A DNA stretch of 64,000 bases from the NCBI RefSeq assembly GCF_001580545.1, contig NZ_LRBG01000039.1, positions 124,001 through 188,000 on the forward strand, read 5' to 3'. This document shows, in pieces, positions 1-8,426 of the stretch. A program made the position numbers and the translations under genes. How positions within the stretch are numbered: the first letter of the stretch is position 1; each line of letters starts with the position of its first letter. Source of the DNA: Paraburkholderia monticola. GTDB taxonomy: Bacteria; Pseudomonadota; Gammaproteobacteria; Burkholderiales; Burkholderiaceae. The notes below the pieces were generated by a model. It saw only the letters and a list, made by a program, of their open reading frames with translations. It did no database searches and had not been told where the DNA came from.

Positions 1-1197
1 ATCGCGGGCACCGAGCACGGCGCCTTGCGCCAGCCCGTTCATACGTCCGTGCAATATGGTTTCGAGCGCGTCGAGGACCTGATCGGCGTGTTCCAGGGCA
101 CGAAGAAAGGCGGCTTCAACTACGCGCGGCAGGGCACTCCCACGACCGCCGCGCTCGAGCGCAAGATCACGAGCCTCGAGGAAGGCGTCGGCACGATCTG
201 CTTCAGCACCGGCATGGCCGCTATCACGGCGACGTTCCTCACGCTGCTGCGCGCGGGCGATCATCTCGTGTCGAGCCGTTACGTGTTCGGCAACACCAAC
301 AGCCTGTTCGGCACATTGCGCACGCTTGGCGTCGAAGTCACGACCGTCGATGCGTGCAACGCCGACGAGGTGAAGAACGCCATCCGGCCGAATACGCGCA
401 TGGTGTTCGTCGAAACCATCGCCAATCCGGGCACGCAGATTCCCGACCTGCAAGGTATCGGTGATGTCTGCCGCGAGCACGGCCTCGTGTACTTCGTCGA
501 CAACACCATTACCTCGCCCGCCCTGTTCAAGCCCAAGGCGGTCGGCGCGAGCCTCGTCATCAACTCGCTGACGAAGACGATCGCGGGTCATGGCGCCGCA
601 CTCGGCGGCGCCGTGACCGATACGGGCCTGTTCGACTGGAGCGCGTACCCGAATATCGCCGACGACTATCGGCGTTCCGCGGCGAAGGAACAGGGGCTTC
701 TGCAGATCCGCAAGAAGGGTCTGCGAGACATGGGTGCGTCATTGTCGTCCGAGCAGGCGCACGCCATCGCGATGGGCGCGGAAACGCTCGCCTTGCGCGT
801 GAAGCAAAGCAGCGACAATGCGCTCGCGCTCGCGCAATTTCTCGAAGGGCACGCGGCGATCGGCAAAGTGTTCTATCCTGGTCTGGAGAGCCATCCGCAA
901 TACGAAATCGCTCAAACGCTGTTCAAGGGCGCCTCGTGGCTGCTGTCGTTCGAATTGCTCAATGCGGATCGCATGATCGACGTCGTCAACGCGCTCAAGC
1001 TGCCGGTCAAGGCGACGGGGCTCGGCGACACGCGCACGCTGATCATTCCGGTCGCGCCGACGATCTTTTTCGAAGCCGGGCCGCAAACGCGCAAGGCGAT
1101 GGGGATTTCCGACGGCATGCTGCGGCTGTCCGCGGGCATCGAGGATATCGACGACCTGATCGCGGATTTCGCGCAAGCGCTAAAATTCGGAGCGTAG
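1..1197 (+). CDS. Cys/Met metabolism PLP-dependent enzyme (cystathionine gamma-synthase/beta-lyase family), 5' partial
   Basis: A PLP-dependent trans-sulfuration-type enzyme whose start lies before the window. The reading frame is open from base 1 (IAGTEHGALRQPVH), so the TTG at 25 is not the real start; 398 residues are visible. Family marks are the motif ETIANPG, the Asp of VDNTITSP that holds the pyridine nitrogen, and the Schiff-base lysine in SLTKTIAGHGAALGG. The family performs gamma- or beta-elimination or replacement on cystathionine, O-acyl-homoserine or methionine in the cytoplasm. The substrate cannot be told from this sequence. Nothing nearby is a sulfur gene. A perfect 10-bp inverted repeat follows the stop. 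Confidence 0.85.
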   Translation: MAGTEHGALRQPVHTSVQYGFERVEDLIGVFQGTKKGGFNYARQGTPTTAALERKITSLEEGVGTICFSTGMAAITATFLTLLRAGDHLVSSRYVFGNTNSLFGTLRTLGVEVTTVDACNADEVKNAIRPNTRMVFVETIANPGTQIPDLQGIGDVCREHGLVYFVDNTITSPALFKPKAVGASLVINSLTKTIAGHGAALGGAVTDTGLFDWSAYPNIADDYRRSAAKEQGLLQIRKKGLRDMGASLSSEQAHAIAMGAETLALRVKQSSDNALALAQFLEGHAAIGKVFYPGLESHPQYEIAQTLFKGASWLLSFELLNADRMIDVVNALKLPVKATGLGDTRTLIIPVAPTIFFEAGPQTRKAMGISDGMLRLSAGIEDIDDLIADFAQALKFGA

Positions 1198-1217
1198 CTT
1201 TCGGGTTCCTGAAATCT

Positions 1218-1250
1218 CGGGCGAGGCGGGTGGAGTGGCCTCGCCCGTCT
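1218..1250 (+). terminator. Stem-loop after the PLP enzyme gene, possible terminator
   Basis: A perfect 10-bp inverted repeat (CGGGCGAGGC at 1218-1227, GCCTCGCCCG at 1238-1247) with a 10-base loop lies about 20 bases after the stop. Only a weak T-run follows, so intrinsic termination is possible but not certain. Confidence 0.45.
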
Positions 1251-1311
1251 GGCTGCAAGCAGTGCAATGAGCAAAGTTCGCTAACCAGTTACCTCGTCTC
1301 TGGAGAACCTC

Positions 1312-1710
1312 ATGACGGATATCGCACTTGCACGCAAAGATGCCTGCCTCGCCGTGGTTCATGCCGTATTGACGGACCTGATCGACGACAGCGATCTGAT
1401 CGACGCGTCTCTCCGTGTGGCGGACTACCTCGCGGACGATCTCGAAGGCAAGATCACCGAGACCGACGCAGTGCTTCTTGCCGTCAGCGCACTCACCAAG
1501 GTCAATCGCGCGATGCGTGAATGGAACGACGTGGACGGCAACACGATGGATGCGATGAAAATCGCCAACTTCGTCATCGACGAAGAAATCCACGGGTACG
1601 ACACCGCAAACAATCCACGTCAATCCACGACCTCCGAGGAAAGAATCCAGGAGCGGGAGGCCGCCGTGATCCGGCCCGTAGGATCCCCAACGCGCCCCGT
1701 TCACCACTGA
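1312..1710 (+). CDS. Hypothetical protein, 132 aa
   Basis: Family not recognised. It is a soluble, acidic, helix-rich protein with no signal peptide or membrane segment; a DDSDLID patch and several Asp/Glu pairs lie in the first 60 residues, and the last 30 residues are polar and probably disordered. The ATG at 1312 is preceded by TGGAGA at a good distance, so the start looks sound. It stands alone between the PLP enzyme and the convergent transketolase gene. Codon use matches its neighbours, so it is probably an old resident gene. No function is proposed. Confidence 0.65.
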   Translation: MTDIALARKDACLAVVHAVLTDLIDDSDLIDASLRVADYLADDLEGKITETDAVLLAVSALTKVNRAMREWNDVDGNTMDAMKIANFVIDEEIHGYDTANNPRQSTTSEERIQEREAAVIRPVGSPTRPVHH

Positions 1711-1740
1711 GGCGCGAGCCTTGGCCGGCACGAACGGATC

Positions 1741-1772
1741 GGGCGCTTGCCCTCAAGCGCCCTTGCCTTTCT
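1741..1772 (+). terminator. Rho-independent terminator of the 132-aa gene, embedded in the 3' end of tkt
   Basis: Perfect 9-bp arms GGGCGCTTG (1741-1749) and CAAGCGCCC (1754-1762) enclose a 4-base loop. On the plus strand the stem is followed by TTGCCTTTCTTC. The right arm overlaps the last codons and stop of the convergent transketolase gene. Confidence 0.6.
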
Positions 1773-3834
1773 TCACCCGCTCGATCTGCTGCTTCGCCGC
1801 CTCATAGACGCGCTCCGGCGTAAAGCCGAACTTCTTCTTCAGATCAGCAATCGGCGCCGATGCGCCGAACGTATGCATGACGACCTGCGCACCGAGCCGC
1901 CCCGTATAGCGGTCCCAGCCGAGCGAGGCGGCCTGCTCGACCGCGACGCGCGCTTCGACGTCGGCGGGGAGCACCGACTCCTGATACGCGTCGTCCTCAC
2001 GCTCGAAGATATCCCACGAGGGCATCGACACGACGCGCGCGGCGATCCCCTCGCCCTTCAGCTTCTCGTACACGTCGACGCAAAGCGATAGCTCGCTGCC
2101 GGTCGCCATCAGGATCACCTGGGGCTTCTGGCCGTCGGGCGCATCGGCAAGCACATACGCGCCGTGCTTCACGCCGCTCGCCGGCGCATAGCGACTGCGG
2201 TCGAGCGTTGGCAGCGGCTGGCGCGACACGACGATGCACGCCGGTCGATGCGGCTGCGTCAGCGCGACGCGCCAGGCCTCGGCCGCTTCGTTCGCGTCGC
2301 CGGGACGCAGCACCGTGAGGCCGGGCACGCCGCGCAACGACGCGAGTTGCTCGATCGGTTGATGTGTCGGTCCGTCTTCGCCGACGCCGATCGAATCGTG
2401 TGTGAACACGTAGATGGCCGGCACTTCCATGATCGCGGACAGACGGATCGGCGGCTTCATGTAGTCGCTGAAGATCAGGAACGTCGAGCCGTACGCACGC
2501 AGATTCGACAGCGCGAGGCCGTTGACCACCGCGCCCATCCCATGCTCGCGAATGCCGAAGTGCAGATTGCGGTCGCCGTAGTGATCGGCCTGGAAACTGC
2601 CGGCCCCTTCGAACTTCAGGTTGGTTTTCGTCGACGGCGACAGGTCGGCCGCGCCGCCGATCATCCACGGCACGCGCGCGGCGATCGCATTGAGCACCTT
2701 GCCCGACGATTCGCGCGTCGCGATGCCCTTCGGGTCGGCGGGGAAGCTCGGAATGTCGCTGTCCCAGCCCTGCGGCAATTCGTGCGCCTGCATCTGCGCG
2801 AACTCGCGCGCGAGCTCCGCATACTGCTTCTGGTAGCTGTCGAACTTCGCCTGCCATTGCTCGCGCGCCGCCTTGCCGCGCGCGCCGATACCTTCCGCGA
2901 AGCGTTGATGCACGCCGTCGGGCACATAGAAGAACTTGTCCTCGGGCCAGCCGTACGCCTTCTTGGTCAGCGCGACTTCCTCGACGCCGAGCGCCTCGCC
3001 ATGCGCGGACGAACTGTCCTGCTTGTGCGGCGAGCCCCAGCCGATGATGCTATGGACCACGATCAGCGTCGGCCGGTCGGTCACGCTCTTCGCTTCGACC
3101 AGCGCCTTGTCGAGCGCGGCGGTGTCGTTCGCATCGTCGACGTGCAGCGTGTGCCAGTTGTAGCCGCGAAAGCGGGTTTCGGGATCGTCGCTATAGGCGA
3201 GGTCGGTATGGCCTTCGATCGTCACGCGATTGCTGTCGTAAATCCAGATCAGGTTCGACAGTTTCAGATGGCCCGCGAGCGACGCCGCTTCGTGCGAGAT
3301 GCCTTCCATCATGTCGCCGTCGCCACACAGCGCATACACGCGGTAGTCGAACAGCGGCGCGTCGGCGCGGTTGAAGTGGCTCTCGTGCCAGCGCGCGGCC
3401 ATCGCCATGCCGACGCTATTGCCGAGCCCTTGTCCAAGCGGTCCCGTGGTGGTTTCGACGCCGGTCGTCATGCGGTACTCGGGGTGACCTGGCGTGTTGC
3501 TGTCGAGCTGGCGGAAATGCTCGATGTCGTCGAGCGATACGGCGGGTTTGCCGGTCGGCTTGCCGTGTTCGTCGACGGCCTTCACGTTGGCCAGATGCAG
3601 CAGCGAATACAGCAGCATCGACGCATGCCCGACCGACAGCACGAAGCGGTCGCGATTCGGCCACAGCGGTTCGTCCGGGTCGTAGCGCAGATGGTGTTGC
3701 CACAGGTGATAGGCGACCGGCGCGAGCGCCATCGGCGTGCCGGGGTGGCCGGAATTGGCTTTTTGCACGGCGTCCATCGACAGCGTGCGGATCGTGTTGA
3801 TGCACAACTGATCGAGGGCGGGATCGTTTTGCAT
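1753..3834 (-). CDS. tkt: Transketolase
   Basis: Cytosolic ThDP-dependent transketolase, which moves two-carbon ketol units between sugar phosphates in the pentose phosphate and Calvin-type pathways. The 693-residue length is normal. Visible marks are NSGHPGTPMALAP near the N-terminus, the ThDP motif beginning GDGDMMEG, the pyrimidine-domain stretch FGIREHGMGAVVNG with its catalytic Glu, and THDSIGVGEDGPTHQP. The start is the ATG at 3834 with AAGGAG six bases upstream; a 20-residue upstream extension is open but looks non-coding. The gene is not next to gapA or pgk, which are common partners in this family of organisms, and appears monocistronic. Confidence 0.97.
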   Translation of the reverse strand: MQNDPALDQLCINTIRTLSMDAVQKANSGHPGTPMALAPVAYHLWQHHLRYDPDEPLWPNRDRFVLSVGHASMLLYSLLHLANVKAVDEHGKPTGKPAVSLDDIEHFRQLDSNTPGHPEYRMTTGVETTTGPLGQGLGNSVGMAMAARWHESHFNRADAPLFDYRVYALCGDGDMMEGISHEAASLAGHLKLSNLIWIYDSNRVTIEGHTDLAYSDDPETRFRGYNWHTLHVDDANDTAALDKALVEAKSVTDRPTLIVVHSIIGWGSPHKQDSSSAHGEALGVEEVALTKKAYGWPEDKFFYVPDGVHQRFAEGIGARGKAAREQWQAKFDSYQKQYAELAREFAQMQAHELPQGWDSDIPSFPADPKGIATRESSGKVLNAIAARVPWMIGGAADLSPSTKTNLKFEGAGSFQADHYGDRNLHFGIREHGMGAVVNGLALSNLRAYGSTFLIFSDYMKPPIRLSAIMEVPAIYVFTHDSIGVGEDGPTHQPIEQLASLRGVPGLTVLRPGDANEAAEAWRVALTQPHRPACIVVSRQPLPTLDRSRYAPASGVKHGAYVLADAPDGQKPQVILMATGSELSLCVDVYEKLKGEGIAARVVSMPSWDIFEREDDAYQESVLPADVEARVAVEQAASLGWDRYTGRLGAQVVMHTFGASAPIADLKKKFGFTPERVYEAAKQQIERVKKGKGA

Positions 3835-4003
3835 GGAGCGCTCCTTGTTCGGCAATTCGGAAGATGGCCGGCGCGCGCTGCGGGCTGCGCGCATGCGGGT
3901 TCACGCACGAAAGCGCGCAGGAAAACCGTAGCGAAGCCCACAGATGATGCGCCTAACCGCGCAACTCTGCACGCGCTGCCGGTCGCTTCGCGAACGACGA
4001 AGT

Positions 4004-4549
4004 TCAGGCCGCATCCAGCCAAAGCTCGATCACGGGACCATGCTTGCCGTCGATCGGATCGAGCGGCGGAAACGGCAATGCCAGCATGTCGGCGAGTTCC
4101 TGCGGTGTCAGCGCTTCGCGGCGAAGATCCCACTGCTGCCCTGACGGATAGCCCGCCACCACCTGAAATTGCCGCTCGAACGATTGCAGACAGTGGCCGG
4201 TGCCGGCCGGCAGCAACAGCACGTCGCCCGCGTGCAGTCTCACCACGCGTCCGCCTGGGCCGCCGACGATCACTTCGGCGCTCGCCTCGGTCACGCCGAG
4301 CACCTCGTGCGCGCTCGCGTGAAAGTGATGGAAGTCGAAGATGCTGTCGCGCCACTGCGCGGGCCATGCATTGCGCTCGAACAGGATCTCGAACGCGGCG
4401 GCCAGATTGCCGCTGCCGGGTGACAGCGCGCGCCGGTACAGCACGACGGGCAGCTTGCCGTTGTTCGGCAGCCAGTCGTGCGGCGCCAGCATGAACGCTT
4501 CGTATTCGGTCTGCGCGGCGTCGAAGCCGTGCCTGGACTCGTTGAACAT
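4004..4549 (-). CDS. Cupin-domain protein, YjlB-like
   Basis: A 181-residue single-domain cupin. The metal-binding motif is visible as FDFHHFHASAHEVLGV followed later by GDVLLLPAGTGHC, which supplies the usual His/His/Glu/His ligands. The N-terminal LPNNGKLPVVLYR and the spacing resemble the Bacillus YjlB family, whose substrate is unknown to me. It is cytosolic, with no signal peptide. The start at 4549 is set by AGGAG seven bases upstream; the much longer open frame toward 5068 is Arg/Ser-rich and not coding. It is separated from tkt (same strand, downstream) by about 170 bases and may have its own promoter. Confidence 0.85.
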   Translation of the reverse strand: MFNESRHGFDAAQTEYEAFMLAPHDWLPNNGKLPVVLYRRALSPGSGNLAAAFEILFERNAWPAQWRDSIFDFHHFHASAHEVLGVTEASAEVIVGGPGGRVVRLHAGDVLLLPAGTGHCLQSFERQFQVVAGYPSGQQWDLRREALTPQELADMLALPFPPLDPIDGKHGPVIELWLDAA

Positions 4550-4605
4550 CGTTGGCTCCTGGCTTGTGATGCGGTTGCCGCGAACCCGCGGGCGAGCACC
4601 GCTTG

Positions 4606-4632
4606 TCACGCAGCTCACGCAGCTCACGCAGC
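4606..4632. repeat. Tandem repeat, TCACGCAGC x 3
   Basis: Three exact 9-bp copies (4606-4614, 4615-4623, 4624-4632) sit between the cupin gene and the small proline-rich gene. Probably a simple slippage repeat. Confidence 0.8.
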
Positions 4633-4640
4633 GCGCCGCG

Positions 4641-4961
4641 TCACTGCCCGCCCGGCTGCTTGTGATGCGACTCGCGCCCCCCACCGCCCGGCGGCTCCGC
4701 GTGCCCGCCGGTGCCGAGCGGCACTTCGGCGGTTTGCCGCGGCCGCTCGCTCGAACGTGGCGGATTGGTCGCCTTGTCCACGCCGGTTTGCACGACCGGT
4801 TCGATGCCGAGCGGACTCGGCTCGACGTAGTGCGTGCCGCTTGGCCTGTTGCGGGCCTTGACTTCGTCGGACAGCGTCGGCGCACCGTCCGGCCTCGCGG
4901 ACTGCTCGGCGCCTCGTGTTGCACCCTGCTGCGGGTTGTCTGTCGATTCGTGATCCTGCAT
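4641..4961 (-). CDS. Small hydrophilic hypothetical protein, 106 aa
   Basis: A polar protein rich in Gly, Pro, Arg and Glu, with no membrane segment and low complexity throughout, probably disordered. The start at ATG 4961 is chosen because GAGGAGG lies just upstream; the 43-residue upstream extension is Arg-rich and unlikely to be coding. Proteins of this kind are common as small stress-related or structural ORFs in Burkholderia, but I do not recognise a named family. The gene runs toward the cupin gene on the same strand, and the tandem repeat lies between them. Confidence 0.6.
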   Translation of the reverse strand: MQDHESTDNPQQGATRGAEQSARPDGAPTLSDEVKARNRPSGTHYVEPSPLGIEPVVQTGVDKATNPPRSSERPRQTAEVPLGTGGHAEPPGGGGRESHHKQPGGQ

Positions 4962-5100
4962 GACGTCCTCCTCGATCGTTCTGCCGTCGATACGCGTGAT
5001 TGCGCGCGGTATCGGACCTGCACCTGGTACATGGAGCAACAACCGCGCCTTACCCGTGAAGCGCGCACGAGTGGCGACGGGCATGGCCATGGCGAGATCG

Positions 5101-5122
5101 TTGCGTGATCGTTGCGTGATCG
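5101..5122. repeat. Tandem repeat, TTGCGTGATCG x 2
   Basis: Two exact 11-bp copies back to back in the gap upstream of the 106-aa gene. They could be a regulatory direct repeat or a simple duplication. Confidence 0.7.
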
Positions 5123-5210
5123 AATGGAGACGCGCTACAGAATCTCTTTGTAAAAAGGGAGAACGCCGCGCGAGAAGCGCGAGAAGTGCAAGACGCGCCG
5201 CCGTGCCCGC

Positions 5211-5456
5211 TCAGCTTTCCGGCGCCGCGCGATCCGCCGCGACGATTTCGCGGCCATACGCGATCGCGGCGCGGCGCGCTTCGTCGGCCGTTGCATAGGG
5301 GCCGATCTGCGGTGCGCCGTCGAACGGGAACAGGATCTTCCTGTCGGTTTTCCTCACTACCTTCAGTCCACCTATGTAACGGCCGTCGCCCGTTCCGTGA
5401 TAGCTGGCGTAAATCTCGAATTCGTCGTCAGCGACGTCGGCCTTGTGTCGCGCCAT
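5211..5456 (-). CDS. Small conserved-type hypothetical protein, 81 aa
   Basis: A compact soluble protein that begins MARHKADVADDEFEIYASYHG and contains alternating beta-like stretches (YIGGLKVVRKTDRKILFPFDG) followed by a helix (TADEARRAAIAYGREIVAAD). It looks like a folded single domain of the kind labelled DUF in Burkholderia, but I cannot name it. The ATG at 5456 has GAGGAA upstream; the longer frame to 5600 is not supported. It lies divergent to the proline-rich gene that starts at 5616. Confidence 0.6.
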   Translation of the reverse strand: MARHKADVADDEFEIYASYHGTGDGRYIGGLKVVRKTDRKILFPFDGAPQIGPYATADEARRAAIAYGREIVAADRAAPES

Positions 5457-5615
5457 GTGCGTTCCTCGTCCTGTGCTGTGCGGGTGCGAGCGCGCACGGT
5501 CATCGCCATGCGGCGCGCATGCCGGCATCCAGCAATCGACGTTCCACGCGATCGACGAGCGCGACGCCGCGGCATGACGGTTGCGCATAGGAACAAGCAC
5601 TCTCTGGAGAATGGG

Positions 5616-5837
5616 ATGGACTCAACTGACACTCTGACGCTGCATCTGCATGTGCCGATGCCGCCCGAAGTCGACCCCGACATCGCGCCGCAGACGCCGC
5701 CGCCGAACATCGACCCTGACCCGGTCCCCGACGACGATCCGCTCGAGGATCTTCGCGAAACCCCCGAGGGCGATCCACCCGCGGCACCGCCGCCCATGCG
5801 TGCATTTCGCCAGCGTGCGCCGCACGTCGCGCATTGA
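5616..5837 (+). CDS. Small proline/aspartate-rich hypothetical protein, 73 aa
   Basis: A short acidic protein that begins MDSTDTLTLHLHVPMPP and then runs into repeats of Pro, Asp and Glu (DPDPVPDDDPLED), so it is probably disordered. The start at 5616 is decided by GGAGA at 5606-5610, five bases upstream. A longer open frame from 5397 is the antisense of the 81-aa gene and is rejected. It is convergent with the porin gene. A short CGAGGC/GCCTCG stem at 5869-5885 between the two stops may help end either transcript. No function is proposed. Confidence 0.5.
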   Translation: MDSTDTLTLHLHVPMPPEVDPDIAPQTPPPNIDPDPVPDDDPLEDLRETPEGDPPAAPPPMRAFRQRAPHVAH

Positions 5838-5885
5838 TCGAGGAAAACGGCAGGCGAGCGAGCTGCGTCGAGGCGCCAGGCCTCG

Positions 5886-7007
5886 TCAGAACTGATGCAT
5901 CATGCCGACGTAGGCGCCGGTCTGCGATTCGCCGACGAGCGGGTTCGTGTTGGTGCTCGAATCGCGCGGCGCGGCCTCGAGCGAGAAGTTGGAGTTACTG
6001 CCGTTGCGCACGTAGCCGAGCGTGCCGTACAGGAACGTGCGCCTCGACAGGTTGTAGGTCGTGCCGAGCACGTACATCATCGCGTGACCGGACGGGTCGT
6101 GGGCGGCGTCGCCGGTGCCTTCGCCGACGTGAATGTAATAGCCGCCTGCGGTCACCGCCCAGCGCGATGGCGGTCCATAGGTGACGCCGAGCCAGTAGTG
6201 ATCGGCGGTATCGGCGACACCGGCCGGCGAATCGGGTGCCGAGTAATGCGTGTACGCGCCCTGCACCTTGAACTCGTGCACACGCAGATTCGCGCCAACG
6301 AAATATTCGCGCGACGCCTGGAAGATATTGCTGAAGCGGCCGTTGTTGTCGCGCAGCTCGTCGTAGATGCCGCGCATGTCGAAAAGCGGCGAATGATAGC
6401 TCAGCATGATGCCGTCCGAGCGGCCGAACTCGCCCGGCGCGCCGCTGTTGAACGCCCCCGCCTGATTGCCGAACGCGTACTGCCCCTGCACGTCGAAGCC
6501 CGCGAAAACCGGGCTGTGGTATTCGACGTTGTTGCTGGTCTGCTGCCAGTTGCGCCCACGCACGAGCGACGCCGACGCGAATGCCTGCTGCACGAACGGA
6601 TCGAATTCCCACACGCCATCGCTATCGATGAACAGGTTACGCCCGGCCTGCAACGTGCCCCACTGCTGACTGCGCACGCCGACGAACGCGCGGCGCGACC
6701 ATAAGCGTCCGCCGCTCGTCGTGCCGTCCATCACCTGCAAACCGGTTTCGAGGTTGAAGATCGCATCGAGACCGCCGCCGAGGTCCTCGTTGCCTTTCAG
6801 GCCGAACATGCTGGTGCCCCAGTTGCCGCCTTCCGCGCGCCAGCGGTTCGAACTGCTCCCCTCGCCGTTGTCGATGTGATTCAGATACTCGATGCCGGCG
6901 TCGAGCCGCCCATACATGGTCACGCTGGTTTGCGCGCGGGCGCCCGGAACCGTCGCTATCGCCCCCGCCAGGGCGAGCGCCGCGCGTACTTTTGCCGATG
7001 CTTTCAT
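5886..7007 (-). CDS. Gram-negative outer-membrane porin (OmpC/Burkholderia type)
   Basis: A general diffusion porin of 373 residues, the usual length. It has an N-terminal Sec signal peptide of about 25 residues ending in GARAQ, and the mature protein begins SVTMYGRLDAGIEY, the standard opening of beta-proteobacterial porins. Alternating amphipathic strands, an acidic constriction-loop region and the C-terminal aromatic residue (GMMHQF) needed for outer-membrane insertion are all visible. It should form a 16-strand trimer. The gene stands alone and is divergent from the CobS-like ATPase gene, leaving about 127 bases for two promoters. The Shine-Dalgarno is weak (GGAG 13 bases upstream). Confidence 0.95.
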   Translation of the reverse strand: MKASAKVRAALALAGAIATVPGARAQTSVTMYGRLDAGIEYLNHIDNGEGSSSNRWRAEGGNWGTSMFGLKGNEDLGGGLDAIFNLETGLQVMDGTTSGGRLWSRRAFVGVRSQQWGTLQAGRNLFIDSDGVWEFDPFVQQAFASASLVRGRNWQQTSNNVEYHSPVFAGFDVQGQYAFGNQAGAFNSGAPGEFGRSDGIMLSYHSPLFDMRGIYDELRDNNGRFSNIFQASREYFVGANLRVHEFKVQGAYTHYSAPDSPAGVADTADHYWLGVTYGPPSRWAVTAGGYYIHVGEGTGDAAHDPSGHAMMYVLGTTYNLSRRTFLYGTLGYVRNGSNSNFSLEAAPRDSSTNTNPLVGESQTGAYVGMMHQF

Positions 7008-7134
7008 CGCTATGCGGTGGCTCCGTCAATCGCGATTCATGGGAGATCGAAAGCTGCCCAAGATAAGATAGTCGGCAATCCGGCTTCAGCCAAATCGAAA
7101 TGCATCATCCGCTTCGATATTTCACTTCCTTGCC

Positions 7135-8412
7135 ATGAGCACGCCCGACCTGATCGAACCCGAAGACGGCAACAAGGACGACAACCTGGGCCTCTATCGA
7201 CGCGCGACGCAAAACGGCGCCGAATGGTGGCGCGTGAGTGTCGGCGACCGGCCCGAGACCTATCGCCTCGAACACGCCACCGACGATGACGAGAACGGCG
7301 CCGGCTCGGTGGATATCGATCTGGTCGTCGATGCGGAGAATCTGCGTGCGAAGCTGAAGAAGTGGCGTCGCGAGGGCTTCGCGCTCGAACGCGACGCGCC
7401 CGAGGCTACCGATACCCCCACGCGCATCGCGTTCATGCCTGAATTGCAGCGGGCATCGGCGCGCATGCTGGCGGCGAAGCTGCGCGATGCCGGAAACGCA
7501 GACGCGGGCTTGGGCAGTCCGGCGGACGACGCGAGCGCCGCCAGCGTCCGCATCGGCAACGTCGACGTGCGTTGCGGCTCTGCGCATCCGCTCGTGCCGC
7601 GCGTGAATCCCGCGTATCTGTTTCCAGCGCGTTTCAACGATATCGTCGCGGACATCGTCGAGAATCGCCGCGTGATGCTGATCGGTCACACGGGTGCCGG
7701 CAAGACGAGTCTGATCGAACAGGTCGCCGCGCGCTCGCAACATGGCGTGCTGCGCTCGAACATGAACGGCCAGACCACCGTCGGCGATTTCGTCGGCTTC
7801 TGGACCGTCAAGGGCGGCGAGACCTTGTGGGTCGACGGCGTGCTGCCCACCGCGATGCGCGAAGGCTTGTGGCTGATCGTCGACGAGATCGATTTCGCCG
7901 AACCGTCGATTCTCGCCGCGCTGACCGCCGTGCTCGAACCGCAGGGCCGCCTGGTGCTCAAGGAGAAAGGCAACGAGATCGTCGCGCCGCATCCGGCGTT
8001 CCGGCTGTTCGCCACCGCGAACGCGGTCGGCGCAATGAGCCAGTTCCGTCATCTGTATCAGGGCGCGAATCTGATGAACGAGGCCTTTCTCGATCGCTGG
8101 CGCGTGTACCTGCTCGACTATCTGTTGCCCGCCGAAGAAACCGACGTGCTGATCCGCACGCTCGCGCCGCATATGACGCGGCCGCTCGCCACCACGCTCG
8201 CGGCGATCGCCGCCGACTGCCGCGCCGCGTTCGCACGCGAGGACCTGTCGAGCGCCTTCTCGACGCGCCGCCTGCTCGACTGGGCCGAGTTGATGCTGCG
8301 CACCGGCGACCCCGAACGCGCGGCGGGACCGGCCATCTACGCCAAGGTGAGCCCGGAGGACGCCGCGCTGATTCGCGGCATCATCCGCCACCACATCGCG
8401 CCGGCCGCCTGA
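7135..8412 (+). CDS. AAA+ ATPase, CobS/MoxR-like
   Basis: A 425-residue cytosolic ATPase. The Walker A is GHTGAGKTS (residues 184-192) and the Walker B is LIVDEID with D250-E251; a sensor-like ATANAVG follows. The order and wording of the core (PHPAFRLFATANAVG, then MNEAFLDRWRVYLLDYL) resemble CobS, the ATPase of aerobic cobaltochelatase. The N-terminal 110 residues are an extra, polar domain not typical of CobS. The next gene, 14 bases on, is a CobT-like VWA protein, so the two form an AAA-VWA chaperone or chelatase-type pair. No cobN-like large subunit lies in the window, so cobalt insertion is not assured. The pair may instead activate another metalloenzyme. Confidence 0.85.
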   Translation: MSTPDLIEPEDGNKDDNLGLYRRATQNGAEWWRVSVGDRPETYRLEHATDDDENGAGSVDIDLVVDAENLRAKLKKWRREGFALERDAPEATDTPTRIAFMPELQRASARMLAAKLRDAGNADAGLGSPADDASAASVRIGNVDVRCGSAHPLVPRVNPAYLFPARFNDIVADIVENRRVMLIGHTGAGKTSLIEQVAARSQHGVLRSNMNGQTTVGDFVGFWTVKGGETLWVDGVLPTAMREGLWLIVDEIDFAEPSILAALTAVLEPQGRLVLKEKGNEIVAPHPAFRLFATANAVGAMSQFRHLYQGANLMNEAFLDRWRVYLLDYLLPAEETDVLIRTLAPHMTRPLATTLAAIAADCRAAFAREDLSSAFSTRRLLDWAELMLRTGDPERAAGPAIYAKVSPEDAALIRGIIRHHIAPAA

Positions 8413-8426
8413 ACGTACACGCCGCG

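Noticed and set aside
2164..4494. A 776-codon open frame on the plus strand opposite tkt and the cupin gene
   Set aside because: Arg/Ala/His-rich composition typical of the antisense of GC-rich genes; the minus strand encodes a clear transketolase and cupin.
4606..4632. Three 9-bp repeats considered as a start of a CRISPR-like or regulatory array
   Set aside because: Units are contiguous without spacers, too short and only three; simple tandem repeat.
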